Shown piece after piece: positions 1 to 9,388 of a DNA stretch of 64,000 nt (its first letter is position 1; the number at the start of each line of letters is the position of its first letter). Position numbers and translations under genes: made by a program. Origin of the DNA: Ferruginibacter sp. (GTDB lineage: Bacteria; Bacteroidota; Bacteroidia; Chitinophagales; Chitinophagaceae); contig NZ_JAQBNR010000002.1 in NCBI RefSeq assembly GCF_028288465.1, positions 1-64,000 of the forward strand, in the 5' to 3' direction. The notes under the pieces were generated by a model. It ran no database searches. It saw only the letters and a list, made by a program, of their open reading frames with translations, and had not been told where the DNA came from.

Positions 1-37
1 TTTGTTTCTTTTTTTTATCAAGAAAAAAAAGAAAGTA

Positions 38-110
38 GAGGCTAACTACCTATTGCAGGCTATACAAACACTTCAAATAAATACAAAGGTCTTTTCAACT
101 TTCCTGAACA
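38..110. repeat. intergenic repeat, copy 1 (pairs with 1805-1868)
   Basis: gaggctaactacctattgcaggctatacaaacacttcaaataaatacaaaggtctttt versus gagactaactaattattgtaggcaatacaaacacttcaaataaatacaaagacctttt. Confidence 0.75.
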
Positions 111-121
111 AGCAGCATCAT

Positions 122-1228
122 TTAAACGCGTGTTAATTTAATAGGCGTAGTATGATTCGCATTCCACTGACAGATGTACAGATTTTTATCTTCATCCACA
201 CAAACATCATGACAATGCTGAAAAACTTTCTCAGGCGCCTGCAGCGTAGGTTGCAATACATTATTCTTATACACCGGCGCATTGCCCCCGGGGCATGACA
301 CGACCTGGTTTTTACCATCCAGTATGGTGACAAAACCAGTGTTGGCATTGCGTTTTCCGGCAGCGTCCTTCGACCAGCAAACACCGGAATAAATATTTTC
401 ACCATCCGGTACAGCACGGCAAACATACATGCCCGGCGTATCCGCCCGCTGTATAAATTTTCCGTCCATTGAAAAAAGCTTAAAACAATTCTCTTCTCTC
501 GACGTGATGATCAAAGCAGGTTTATTTTTATCCCTTGTATCAATGGCTACACCATGTGCATTGGATAAATTGTGTTCGGGGTTGGCATTGTTATGTCCGC
601 CGAAATGCCGGATGTACTGGCCCTTGCTGTTGTATTGAATAATGTAATCAGAGCCATAACCATCTGCTACATAAATATCGCCGTTCGGTGCCACCGCCGT
701 TTCCGTTGGCATAAAAGGTTCGTTGTCTTTATAAATGCCAATGGTACGCGGATGCCCGATGGCAAACAAGATTCGACCATTGATGTCTGTTTTCACCACC
801 TGCCCGGCCTGGCTTTTCCAGTTGCCTGTTCTGTCCTGGAACCAGCCACAATCCACGATCAGTAAAAAATCTTCCCCTCCTTCTTTTGAAATGGTTAACC
901 CATGACCGCCCGGCCAGGATGTACCCCATGCATCCAGCAACTTGCCCGACTTATCAAACACCAAAATATTATTGTGCGTATCATCGCCCAGCATAATCAG
1001 CCGCCCCTTACTGTCTTGCACCATTTCATGACAGTTAAAAACAGGGTTGCTATTGGCGCTGATTTTCGCCCAGTCTTTATCTACTTTGTACTTATAGCCA
1101 CCATGCCCGATCAACGGTTCTTCGGGCTTCAGGCCTTTGTGCAAAATCGTAAATGCGGTGCTTGTTTTAGCCACCGTAATGGCCGAAGCCATCGACGAAT
1201 TCCTGATAAATTTTCTTCTGGAAAGCAT
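122..1228 (-). CDS. NHL-repeat / 6-bladed beta-propeller secreted protein
   Basis: 368 aa ORF; Tat-like N-terminus (RRKFIRNSS); repeated propeller-like motifs (GRLIMLGDDTHNNILVFDKSGKLLDAWG, NGDIYVADGYGSDYIIQYNSKGQYIRHFGG). Confidence 0.8.
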   Translation of the reverse strand: MLSRRKFIRNSSMASAITVAKTSTAFTILHKGLKPEEPLIGHGGYKYKVDKDWAKISANSNPVFNCHEMVQDSKGRLIMLGDDTHNNILVFDKSGKLLDAWGTSWPGGHGLTISKEGGEDFLLIVDCGWFQDRTGNWKSQAGQVVKTDINGRILFAIGHPRTIGIYKDNEPFMPTETAVAPNGDIYVADGYGSDYIIQYNSKGQYIRHFGGHNNANPEHNLSNAHGVAIDTRDKNKPALIITSREENCFKLFSMDGKFIQRADTPGMYVCRAVPDGENIYSGVCWSKDAAGKRNANTGFVTILDGKNQVVSCPGGNAPVYKNNVLQPTLQAPEKVFQHCHDVCVDEDKNLYICQWNANHTTPIKLTRV

Positions 1229-1358
1229 ATGTTATTTTTTGTGTGTTGTATTTCTTGTTAGATTTCTACTTATAAAAATATTTGTTTGCAGCACCATTCG
1301 CTTTTTCAAAAGTCTATTTAATAAATTGACAAAAACTTACCTTACCAAGTTTTTTCTA

Positions 1359-1500
1359 TTCGAATAGTCGCCTCTACCGCCGGCGGGGCTGCGTAACTGC
1401 AACGCCGCTGCTTTTTCCCCTTTGAAAAAATATGCTACGCATTTTTTCAATCCCGCCTGAGGCGGGACCGGAGAAAAAGAGGCGTCTTATGCAGTTACTG
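1359..1500. repeat. compound palindromic intergenic element (nested hairpins)
   Basis: Outer arms gtaactgca (1393) / tgcagttac (1490); inner ttgaaaaaat / attttttcaa; tcccgcc-tga-ggcggga at 1451-1467. Confidence 0.65.
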
Positions 1501-1611
1501 TGTTCAACTCGAAGAACGATTTGAAGAGCCTTCTCTTTCCTTCACCTTCCTTCGCTTTCGATCAGGTTTAACAATGAACTGTACGAATAACGCTTACTCT
1601 TCAAACGGCCT

Positions 1612-1754
1612 CGAATAAAAAGTGCTAGAAATTTTCAGTACAATCCGTTAAGCAATCAAGGCTGTCTGAGCCGGCATAACCTTCAAAGTATTTTACTTTT
1701 CCGGCGAGTTCCTTGATTGTAGGATTGTGCTGAAAATTTCAGCCTTTTTATTCG
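1612..1754. repeat. long imperfect inverted repeat (arms ~45 nt)
   Basis: cgaataaaaagtgctagaaattttcagtacaatccgttaagcaatcaagg pairs with ccttgattgtaggattgtgctgaaaatttcagcctttttattcg. Confidence 0.75.
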
Positions 1755-1773
1755 CAGCCTTGATTTTTCTTGT

Positions 1774-1930
1774 TACTTCTTTGCATCAAGGCAAAGAAGT
1801 AAGCAGAGACTAACTAATTATTGTAGGCAATACAAACACTTCAAATAAATACAAAGACCTTTTTTCAATTTGAATAGTCGCATCCTAATCAGGCGAGGCC
1901 GCATAATTGCATCGCATCAGCATTTTGCCT
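1774..1930. repeat. intergenic repeat, copy 2, with 12-bp perfect stem
   Basis: ttacttctttgc-atcaag-gcaaagaagtaa stem; then sequence matching 38-110 and a degenerate copy of 1359-1420 (gaatagtcgc...). Confidence 0.7.
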
Positions 1931-1979
1931 TTCAGTTTTGCCTTTTTACTTTTTAATTTTTACTTTTTAATTTTATTCC

Positions 1980-3509
1980 TCAAGTCAAAACATCCCTAAC
2001 CACTTTCCCCTGCACATCAGTAAGCCTGAACCGCCTTCCCTGGAACTTATAAGTAAACCGTTCATGATCAATACCCATAATATTCAGCAGCGTGGCCTGG
2101 AAATCGTGTACATGCACCGGGTCTTTAATGATGTTATAACTAAAGTCGTCTGTTTCGCCGTAACTGATACCATGCTTTACACCAGCACCCGCCATCCACA
2201 TCGTAAAGCAACGGGGATGATGATCGCGGCCATAATTATCCGGTTGTAATTTGCCTTGCGAATACACTGTGCGGCCGAATTCTCCACCCCAAACTACCAG
2301 CGTATCTTCCAGCAAACCTCTTCTTTTTAAATCTTTAATAAGTGCTGCGGTAGCCTGGTCTGTGTCTTTGCATTGCTTGGCCATGCCTGCCGGCAAGCCG
2401 CCATGGTGATCCCACCCCTGGTGATAAAGCTGCACAAACTTTACATCCTTCTCTAATAGTTTACGGGCAAGGATGCAATTGGCCGCATAAGTGCCGGGGT
2501 CTTTGCTATCCGGACCGTAGAGGTCAAATATTTCCTGCGGCTCGTCAGAAATATCCATTACATCCGGCACGGAGGTTTGCATACGGTACGCCATTTCATA
2601 TTGCTTAATGCGGGCCTCTACTTCAGGATCGGCGTTTGCTTCGTTTTGATACTTATTAAGCGTTGTAAGATAGTCCAGCATTTCCTTGCGGTCAGCGCCG
2701 TCATAACCTTCCGGGTTGTCGAGGAATAATACCGGATCTTTTCCGGCCCTGAACTGCACGCCCTGGTACTCCGACGCTAAAAAACCATTGCCCCATAACC
2801 GGGCATACAACGGCTGATCTTTCACCGCATTTTTTGACACGAGTACAATAAAGGAAGGCAGGTTTTCATTATCCGACCCGAGCCCGTAACTGATCCATGA
2901 CCCGATAGAAGGCCGTCCTGGTAACTGGTTACCGGTTTGAAAAAAGGTGATGGCCGGGTCATGATTGATGGCTTCTGAATTCACTGTTTTGATGATGCAC
3001 AAATCATCTACCACTTCAGCCGTATGCGGCAGCAATTCGCTCACCCAGGTTTGCGAAGCGCCGTGCTGGTTGAATTTATAAATGGAAGGCACGAGCGGTA
3101 AAATGCTCTGGTTGGCACTCATACTCGTAAGGCGCTGGCCCTGCCGCACAGAGTCCGGCAAAGGCTGACCAAACATATTCACCAGTTTGGGTTTGTAATC
3201 AAAAGTCTCCAGCTGCGACGGACCACCCGCCATAAACAAATAAACAATTCGTTTGGCCCGAGGTGCAAAATGCGGAATGGCTTTTAAAATTTCTGCTTCC
3301 AGGTTCTCATCAGCAGTGCCAGACGTTGGCTTGGTATTGCTCGCCGTTTTCCCAAACAACCCATTGTCCAGCAAAGAGCCCAGCGCCACTGCCCCAATCC
3401 CCATGGAGGTTTTGGTAAGAAAATTACGCCGGTCCCAGTTGCGTTTCAGTTGCTCCAGTTCGGGCAAATGCGGTTTAAATTCGTCGTGATGATGATGATG
3501 TTCACTCAT
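1980..3509 (-). CDS. DUF1501 domain-containing protein
   Basis: 509 aa; RRNFLTKTSMGIGAVALGSLL leader; MAGGPSQLETFDYKP and VVWGGEFGRTVYSQ...GRDHHPRCFTMWMAGAGVKHG motifs typical of DUF1501. Confidence 0.92.
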   Translation of the reverse strand: MSEHHHHHDEFKPHLPELEQLKRNWDRRNFLTKTSMGIGAVALGSLLDNGLFGKTASNTKPTSGTADENLEAEILKAIPHFAPRAKRIVYLFMAGGPSQLETFDYKPKLVNMFGQPLPDSVRQGQRLTSMSANQSILPLVPSIYKFNQHGASQTWVSELLPHTAEVVDDLCIIKTVNSEAINHDPAITFFQTGNQLPGRPSIGSWISYGLGSDNENLPSFIVLVSKNAVKDQPLYARLWGNGFLASEYQGVQFRAGKDPVLFLDNPEGYDGADRKEMLDYLTTLNKYQNEANADPEVEARIKQYEMAYRMQTSVPDVMDISDEPQEIFDLYGPDSKDPGTYAANCILARKLLEKDVKFVQLYHQGWDHHGGLPAGMAKQCKDTDQATAALIKDLKRRGLLEDTLVVWGGEFGRTVYSQGKLQPDNYGRDHHPRCFTMWMAGAGVKHGISYGETDDFSYNIIKDPVHVHDFQATLLNIMGIDHERFTYKFQGRRFRLTDVQGKVVRDVLT

Positions 3510-3512
3510 AGC

Positions 3513-6500
3513 TTATCTTTTTGTAATCGCCGCATCTGAATTTAATATTACACTGGCCACCACGGCATTCGCTGCCACCGTGGCCGCATCCATATTTTTA
3601 TTTGCCACGTACTGCCCTGCTGCCAGCCAGCCCTTTGCTTTACGGGGGTCTTTTTTAAATTTGTCCAGTTGGCCAGCTTGCAGTTTTTGCAGCAAGGCCA
3701 GTTCCTTTTCATCCGGCACAACACCGGTTAATTTGCGGTAGATTTTTTTAATGCCTTCCGCAACGTCCGGCTCCTTGCTGAGCTGTTCTCCCAGCACTTT
3801 GGAAGCCTCCACAAAAGTGGGATCGTTCAGTGTGACCAATGCCTGCAAAGGCGTGTTCGTTGGCTGACGCCGCACCACACAATAACTGCGGGAGCTGCCG
3901 TCAAAGGTTGAGAGCGTAGGATTGGGTACCGAGCGTTTTACAATTACATACAGACTGCGCCGGTACACCGCACTGCCTGAGTCTGCCTGGTAACTGGTAT
4001 TGTTAATCTCCCACAAACCCGGCGGCTGGTAAGGCTTTACGCTTTTACCGCCGATGGCAGGGTTCAGCAATCCACTTGCCAGCAAGGCATTGTCCCGCAT
4101 CATTTCTGCACTCAGCCTTACAGCCGGACCATGCGATAACAAGCGGTTGGCAGGGTCTTTTGCTTTCGCCTCCGCACTGGCCACAGACGATTGCCGGTAA
4201 GTGGCACTCATCACAATCAGCTTGTTTAGTTTTTTCACATCCCAACCTGATTCTATAAAATTAACCGCCAGCCAGTCCAGCAGTTCGGGGTGGCTTGGCA
4301 GCTCGCCCTGGTTGCCAAAATCTTCCGTTGTTTTTACCAGCCCGGTACCAAAAAAGTTTTGCCAGTAACGGTTAACGGCTACCCTTGCCGTAAGTGGATG
4401 TTTCGGGTCTGTCATCCACATCGCCAGTCCATAGCGGTTGCGGGGCAGGTTGGGTGCAAAGGGCAAAATAGATGCCGGTGTATTGGCAGTCACTTCATCA
4501 CCTGGTGCATCATAATTGCCTCGTAGCAAAATATGTGTTTTACGCGGCTGCGGCATTTCCTGCATCACCATCAGCTCCGGAATATTTTCGGTAGAGTCTG
4601 CCAGCCGGTTGCGCAACTGCTGTAATTTCTTTTGCTCCGCCTGCAGACCTGGATGAATCGCATTTAAATAATAAGCTTTCAAAACAGCCGTTTCATCCAG
4701 CGATAACTGATTGGGTAATTTTCCTGCAACCGAAGCCCAGCTAGCCTCTCCGGTCAATACCTTTACTTCAAAACTGGTGAGCGCCCGGTTGTATACTGTT
4801 ACATCATCTACCTTACCGCCTTTAAAACCAAGGCCTCGGTCCCACGCTCCTACCTGCAGCCCCGGCTGGTCATTGCCATTGATTAAAATATCTTTTGCCA
4901 GTTGGTCCATGGTGGTTTCCATTGGCGCTTCTTTGCCGTCGAGGTATAATTTTACGCCATCCGCTTTGCTACTGCCATCATAGGTTACTGTCACCGCGAT
5001 CCATTTTTCTCTTGGTAAAGCCGCTTTGGTCACTTTCGTAATGGCGTTGCTCGGTGCCGCATGAGAGAGGTTCATTTCCAGCCGGTCGTTTTTAAAATAC
5101 AAATGATAGCCGCGGTAATTGTACAAACGCTCCGCCACACATTTATGAAAAATCACGCCCTCCTTAAAGTTTTGCGGAATAAAAATATCCAGGTGAATTG
5201 TAAACGGGTCCGCCTTGCGGAACACACCCACCGGTTTTACATCCAGCCACTCATCACCACCCAACGCCAGCGCCTTGCCGTTATCCCGATGTTCAAATAC
5301 CGGAGGCTCACCTTTCTCATAACCCAAACCCCGCTTCATGTTACCGGCAACTTTGCCAGGCACAATATTTTTTAAAGAGCCATCATCAAATACATAACGG
5401 GCCTGTAAACCCGCCTGCGGAATTTTTTGTTGTTGCAGCGTCGCGTAGCTTTTTGCCTGCAACCATTTGTCAAAATCAGCCGTGGCATTGGTGCTGACGG
5501 CTGCAATGGTTTGTTGTTCCGCCGCAATGGTATCGTTGATAAAACGCAGCAGGTTTTCTTTTTCTTTGTTGGGCAATAAAATAGTGGGCGAAGGCATGGT
5601 GCCATCAAAAGAAATCTGCCCTGCTTCTTTTACGTTATTAAAAAAGCTGAAGAGCTCATAATAATTTTTTTGAGAGATGGGGTCAAACTTATGATCGTGA
5701 CAGCGGGCGCAGCCTACCGTAAGCCCCATCATGCCTACGCCCGTGGTGTTCACCCGGTCCACCACGTACTCCGCTTTAAACTCGTCTTCAATAATACCGC
5801 CTTCCAGGTTTTGCTGGTGCATGCGGTTAAAGGCGGTGGCAATCAGCATCTCCTTCGTCGGGTGCGGCATCAGGTCGCCGGCCAGTTGCCACTGAATAAA
5901 TTTATTGTACGGAAAATTGGTATTGAACGCATCAATCACCCAATCGCGGTAAGGCGATACATCCCTCACCGCATCCACGGTATAGCCATGCGAATCCGCA
6001 AAGCGGGCAAGGTCCAGCCAGTCCACCGCCATTTTTTCTCCATAGTGCGGCGACTGCAATAAGCGGTCCACCTGCTTTTCGTAAGCATTGGCCGAAGCGT
6101 CGTTTATAAAAGCATCCAGTTCTTCGGTAGTCGGTGGCAGCCCCGTTAAATCCAGCGAAAGCCTTCTTAACAACAGCGCCTTATCCGCTTCGGGCGAAGA
6201 CTTCATTTTTTCCTGCTCCAGCTTTTGTGCAATGAAATGGTCGATGGGGTTAACGGCCCAACGGTCGCCCCCTGCCGAAGGTACCACAGGTTTTTCTGGC
6301 GCCACAAAAGCCCAGTGCGGTTTGTATTGGGCGCCCTGTTCAATCCATTTTACCAGGATGGCTTTTTCGGTAGCCGATAAACTCAGGTGCGATTTCTGCG
6401 AAGGCATTTTGTATTCCGGGTCGTCTGACACAATGCGGTGAAACAGCTCGCTGCCCTGCAGGCTGCCGGGATCAATAGCCACCTTACCCGGACTTTCGGG

Positions 6501-6749
6501 CAATGCGGCGTAAGCGAAGGAAGCAATGTCCAGCCGAAGCCCGGCTTTTTGTTTGGCCTTATCCGGCCCGTGACAGCTAAAGCATTTATCCGACAGCACC
6601 GGTTTTACGTGCAGGTTATAATCAATCTTGTCGGGCAGTTCCTTGTAGGCCGCCGCCACGTCTTTCGGCAAACCCGGCGAGCACGACCACAACTGACCTG
6701 CCGCCAGCAACAACAATAATAAATACACAGTACAGCAACGCATTCGCAC
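3513..6749 (-). CDS. PSD1 / planctomycete-type cytochrome c domain protein (DUF1549-LamG-DUF1553)
   Basis: 1078 aa; CFSCHGPDKAKQKAGLRLD heme c motif; LTGLPPTTEELDAF and RYWQNFFGTGLVKTTEDFGNQGELPSHPELLDWLA. Confidence 0.92.
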   Translation of the reverse strand: MRMRCCTVYLLLLLLAAGQLWSCSPGLPKDVAAAYKELPDKIDYNLHVKPVLSDKCFSCHGPDKAKQKAGLRLDIASFAYAALPESPGKVAIDPGSLQGSELFHRIVSDDPEYKMPSQKSHLSLSATEKAILVKWIEQGAQYKPHWAFVAPEKPVVPSAGGDRWAVNPIDHFIAQKLEQEKMKSSPEADKALLLRRLSLDLTGLPPTTEELDAFINDASANAYEKQVDRLLQSPHYGEKMAVDWLDLARFADSHGYTVDAVRDVSPYRDWVIDAFNTNFPYNKFIQWQLAGDLMPHPTKEMLIATAFNRMHQQNLEGGIIEDEFKAEYVVDRVNTTGVGMMGLTVGCARCHDHKFDPISQKNYYELFSFFNNVKEAGQISFDGTMPSPTILLPNKEKENLLRFINDTIAAEQQTIAAVSTNATADFDKWLQAKSYATLQQQKIPQAGLQARYVFDDGSLKNIVPGKVAGNMKRGLGYEKGEPPVFEHRDNGKALALGGDEWLDVKPVGVFRKADPFTIHLDIFIPQNFKEGVIFHKCVAERLYNYRGYHLYFKNDRLEMNLSHAAPSNAITKVTKAALPREKWIAVTVTYDGSSKADGVKLYLDGKEAPMETTMDQLAKDILINGNDQPGLQVGAWDRGLGFKGGKVDDVTVYNRALTSFEVKVLTGEASWASVAGKLPNQLSLDETAVLKAYYLNAIHPGLQAEQKKLQQLRNRLADSTENIPELMVMQEMPQPRKTHILLRGNYDAPGDEVTANTPASILPFAPNLPRNRYGLAMWMTDPKHPLTARVAVNRYWQNFFGTGLVKTTEDFGNQGELPSHPELLDWLAVNFIESGWDVKKLNKLIVMSATYRQSSVASAEAKAKDPANRLLSHGPAVRLSAEMMRDNALLASGLLNPAIGGKSVKPYQPPGLWEINNTSYQADSGSAVYRRSLYVIVKRSVPNPTLSTFDGSSRSYCVVRRQPTNTPLQALVTLNDPTFVEASKVLGEQLSKEPDVAEGIKKIYRKLTGVVPDEKELALLQKLQAGQLDKFKKDPRKAKGWLAAGQYVANKNMDAATVAANAVVASVILNSDAAITKR

Positions 6750-6844
6750 AAAATTTAAGCGGGAAAATTTAGCTGGTCTAAGTTAAGCAGTTAAATTTAA
6801 ATACGCACAGCAGGCGGAAGGTGGGCATAAAGAAAGCAAAAATA

Positions 6845-6905
6845 TTGGTCCGGGCTGAGGAAGCTATGTGGAACATCGTTGCGTCGCCCTCTTGTGCTGT
6901 TGTGG
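6845..6905. repeat. dispersed intergenic repeat, copy 1 (pairs with 41801-41860)
   Basis: ttggtccgggctgaggaagctatgtggaacatcgttgcgtcgccctctt versus ttggtccgggctaagaagcaatgtggtgcattgttgcatcgccctctt. Confidence 0.7.
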
Positions 6906-7065
6906 GTATAGGGACCGGCGGGACGGTTATTAATTTGCATAACGATTACCTGAAATCGAGATAAAAAAATTACGGTAAAACATTAGTCTCTAATGCAATA
7001 TTTGAAACGATGGGTTTTAATATCCTACATTTACAGTCTTGGCTAAAATTAATTGACTCTCTCAT

Positions 7066-8607
7066 ATGCATAACATACAAGACACTTCCTTAGAATGGGC
7101 GTTATTACATGTGACGCACTATTATGACAGTGATTTCTTTCCTAGACTTTTTGAATTCGAAGCAATAAAAAGGGATTGGAAAAATATTAAAGAATATTTA
7201 TTAAAACTTGACTTAGATAAATATGCTGCTAAAAGCCCTGTAATTTATTTGGCATTAAAACCTAATAGCACTTTTAGAGTTGTTCACCAACTAGAGCCTT
7301 TAGACAGTATTATTTATTCGGCGTTACTTTATGAAAATTCATTAATTATAGAGAATTACAGAATTCCAGAAAGAAGAAAAATTGCATGTTCTTATCGAAT
7401 AAAACCAGATATTAATGGTTCCTATTTCGAAAAAGAATATAATGGGTACGGAGAATTTTTATCCCAAGCTGAAGCTTTGGCAGATGATTTTGACGGCGGG
7501 GTGGTCCTTGTGTGTGATATTGTAGATTTTTACAATCAAATTTATTTACATAGGATTAATAACGTATTAAGTGAAGCAGGTTCAAAAGATGGAAAAATCA
7601 TTGAGGATTTCCTAGGAGGATTAAACTATAATGTTTCCAGAGGAATACCAGTCGGACCGGCACCAAGTATATTAATAGCCGAAGCAATAATGGGTGATAT
7701 AAACAAAAAGATTCTTGGATTTACAAGCTCATTCGTTCAATATGTCGACGACCTATATATCTTTTTTGAAGATGAATATGATGCTAAATCATTTCTACAC
7801 GAACTGACGAAATATCTTTATTCTAACCATCGACTTGTCCTGTCGCCTGACAAAACAAAAATTTTAAAAGTTGAAGAATTTGGCGCCGAATATTTACGTG
7901 AAGAGAGTATTGTTGAAAAAGATGCCATACACAAAAAACTCGAAAGCTTAAGCGGCGATTACGCATCTCCAGAAGAAACAAAAGAATTTGAAGAACTGGA
8001 AGCTCCTGAAAAACTTAAAATCCGTTCCGAAACTTATCTTGAGTTATTTGATGAAGCATTAAAATTCGATAACCTTGAGCTAGGCCTAATGCGTCACATT
8101 TTAAGACAAGCAGGAAGGTATAAGATCAGGAACATCATTCCAAAAATATTTAAGAACTTCAGTAGACTGTTACCTGTAATCAGAGAAATTGTAATTTATT
8201 TTGACAGAGTTTTAAACGAACAAACGGTCAAAAAATACGAAAAAAAATTTACTGCCCTTTTGGAGAATCCGTACCTAAGTCTACCATTTATAAATATGTG
8301 GGTATTCACTCTATTTCAAAATGAACATTTTAATTCTATTTCTCTTACTATTGATTACTCTATAATAATTCGAATTCGAGAAAGAGCACTAATAGCAAAG
8401 AGAGAAAACAATTTAACCTTTATAAAGGATGTTAAAGATAGTCTTGATACCCTAGGTATTTGGGACAGACGGGCCATCTTATACTCGTCGATAATTTTGT
8501 CAGAAGACGAAGTAAAACACTGGCTAGGCTTAGAGAGTTCAAAGGGGGACGTCGTAAATAAAGCAATTTGCTCAATGGTTATTAGTGACAAAAAAAAATC
8601 CCGATAG
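7066..8607 (+). CDS. reverse transcriptase, UG/Abi (DRT-like) class, with C-terminal helical domain
   Basis: 513 aa; DIVDFYNQIYLHR (motif A, D151), RGIPVGPAPSILIAEA (motif B), QYVDDLYIFF (motif C), LSPDKTKIL (motif D); N-terminal DSDFFPRLFEFEAIKRDW; helical C-terminus ending DRRAILYSSIILSEDEVKHWL. Confidence 0.9.
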   Translation: MHNIQDTSLEWALLHVTHYYDSDFFPRLFEFEAIKRDWKNIKEYLLKLDLDKYAAKSPVIYLALKPNSTFRVVHQLEPLDSIIYSALLYENSLIIENYRIPERRKIACSYRIKPDINGSYFEKEYNGYGEFLSQAEALADDFDGGVVLVCDIVDFYNQIYLHRINNVLSEAGSKDGKIIEDFLGGLNYNVSRGIPVGPAPSILIAEAIMGDINKKILGFTSSFVQYVDDLYIFFEDEYDAKSFLHELTKYLYSNHRLVLSPDKTKILKVEEFGAEYLREESIVEKDAIHKKLESLSGDYASPEETKEFEELEAPEKLKIRSETYLELFDEALKFDNLELGLMRHILRQAGRYKIRNIIPKIFKNFSRLLPVIREIVIYFDRVLNEQTVKKYEKKFTALLENPYLSLPFINMWVFTLFQNEHFNSISLTIDYSIIIRIRERALIAKRENNLTFIKDVKDSLDTLGIWDRRAILYSSIILSEDEVKHWLGLESSKGDVVNKAICSMVISDKKKSR

Positions 8608-8630
8608 TCTCTATTATATATTGGGGGGCA

Positions 8631-8705
8631 TAGCAAGCGCCAAAAGTAATAACACCGTTAACGTAAAACCCAACGTTTAATACAGTACATCAATTGGATA
8701 CAACC
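8631..8705 (+). repeat. R-element copy R1 (degenerate)
   Basis: agcaagcgccaaaagtaataacaccgttaacgtaaaacccaacgtttaatacag aligns to the right part of R2/R3. Confidence 0.55.
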
Positions 8706-8770
8706 ATTTTTCTGCTACTAGCACTACAAAATGAATGATAGTAATACATTGATTTCGCAGGACTATTTTT

Positions 8771-8840
8771 CTGTCCCGGCGGGGTTTTCACAGCAAGCAC
8801 TAACGTTAATAACAAAACTTCCGTGAAACCCCGACGTTGA
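8771..8840 (+). repeat. R-element copy R2 (hairpin-forming)
   Basis: ctgtcccggcggggttttcacagcaagcactaacgttaataacaaaacttccgtgaaaccccgacgttgaa; arms ggggttttcac / gtgaaacccc. Confidence 0.85.
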
Positions 8841-8983
8841 ATACACTGCGTAAACGATATCCACTCCTCTTGTGTTACAACAATACAAAAGTACATAGGG
8901 CACCAACAGGTCAATATCCCTACTGCCTTTTTTCAACAACGTTTATTATCTCATATATTTACATTCTCATCCGCGATTTTAAT

Positions 8984-9099
8984 CTGTCCCGGCGGGGTTT
9001 TCACAGCAGGCACTAACGTTAATAAAATAGCTTCCGTGAAACCCCGACGCTAAATACACGACATCGATACAAGCTACCACTCTGCCACCAGCAGTAGCT
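8984..9099 (+). repeat. R-element copy R3 (hairpin-forming)
   Basis: ctgtcccggcggggttttcacagcaggcactaacgttaataaaatagcttccgtgaaaccccgacgctaaatacac; near-identical core to R2. Confidence 0.85.
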
Positions 9100-9237
9100 T
9101 TACAAATCCAAATAATGCAAAGGCCGGTGATGTCTAACCAATTGTATTTCATAAAACGCATCGCTGCTGAGTTCATACTCAACAAAATCCTTTGCCAGCA
9201 TCCACTTCCCGTTGAAAATATATTGCTGTGCGTTAAT
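9100..9237 (-). pseudogene. 3' remnant of a protein-coding gene
   Basis: Open minus frame with no upstream start: INAQQYIFNGKWMLAKDFVEYELSSDAFYEIQLVRHHRPLHYLDL*; abuts repeats on both sides. Confidence 0.45.
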
Positions 9238-9251
9238 TTATTGCCATAAGA

Positions 9252-9369
9252 TAAAGCTAACAAAACCGTAGAACGGGTACAACCTAATTGTATATTTGCT
9301 CAGCGTCGGGGTTTCACGGTAAGCGCATTCTAATTGTTGATGCAAGCTGTGAAAACCCCGCCGGGACAG
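9252..9369 (-). repeat. R-element copy R4 (inverted orientation)
   Basis: cgtcggggtttcacggtaagcgcattctaattgttgatgcaagctgtgaaaaccccgccgggacag is the reverse complement of the R2/R3 core with a variant loop; left flank aaaccgtagaacgggt shared with R6. Confidence 0.85.
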
Positions 9370-9388
9370 AATCAAACCACCTTTAGCA

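Noticed and set aside
7066-8607. Retron, group II intron or diversity-generating retroelement
   Set aside because: No intron maturase/endonuclease domain, no msr-msd-like layout recognised, and no TR/VR repeat pair with adenine-biased differences seen.
8771-9369. CRISPR-like array
   Set aside because: Spacing is irregular, copies are inverted and diverged, and there are no cas genes.
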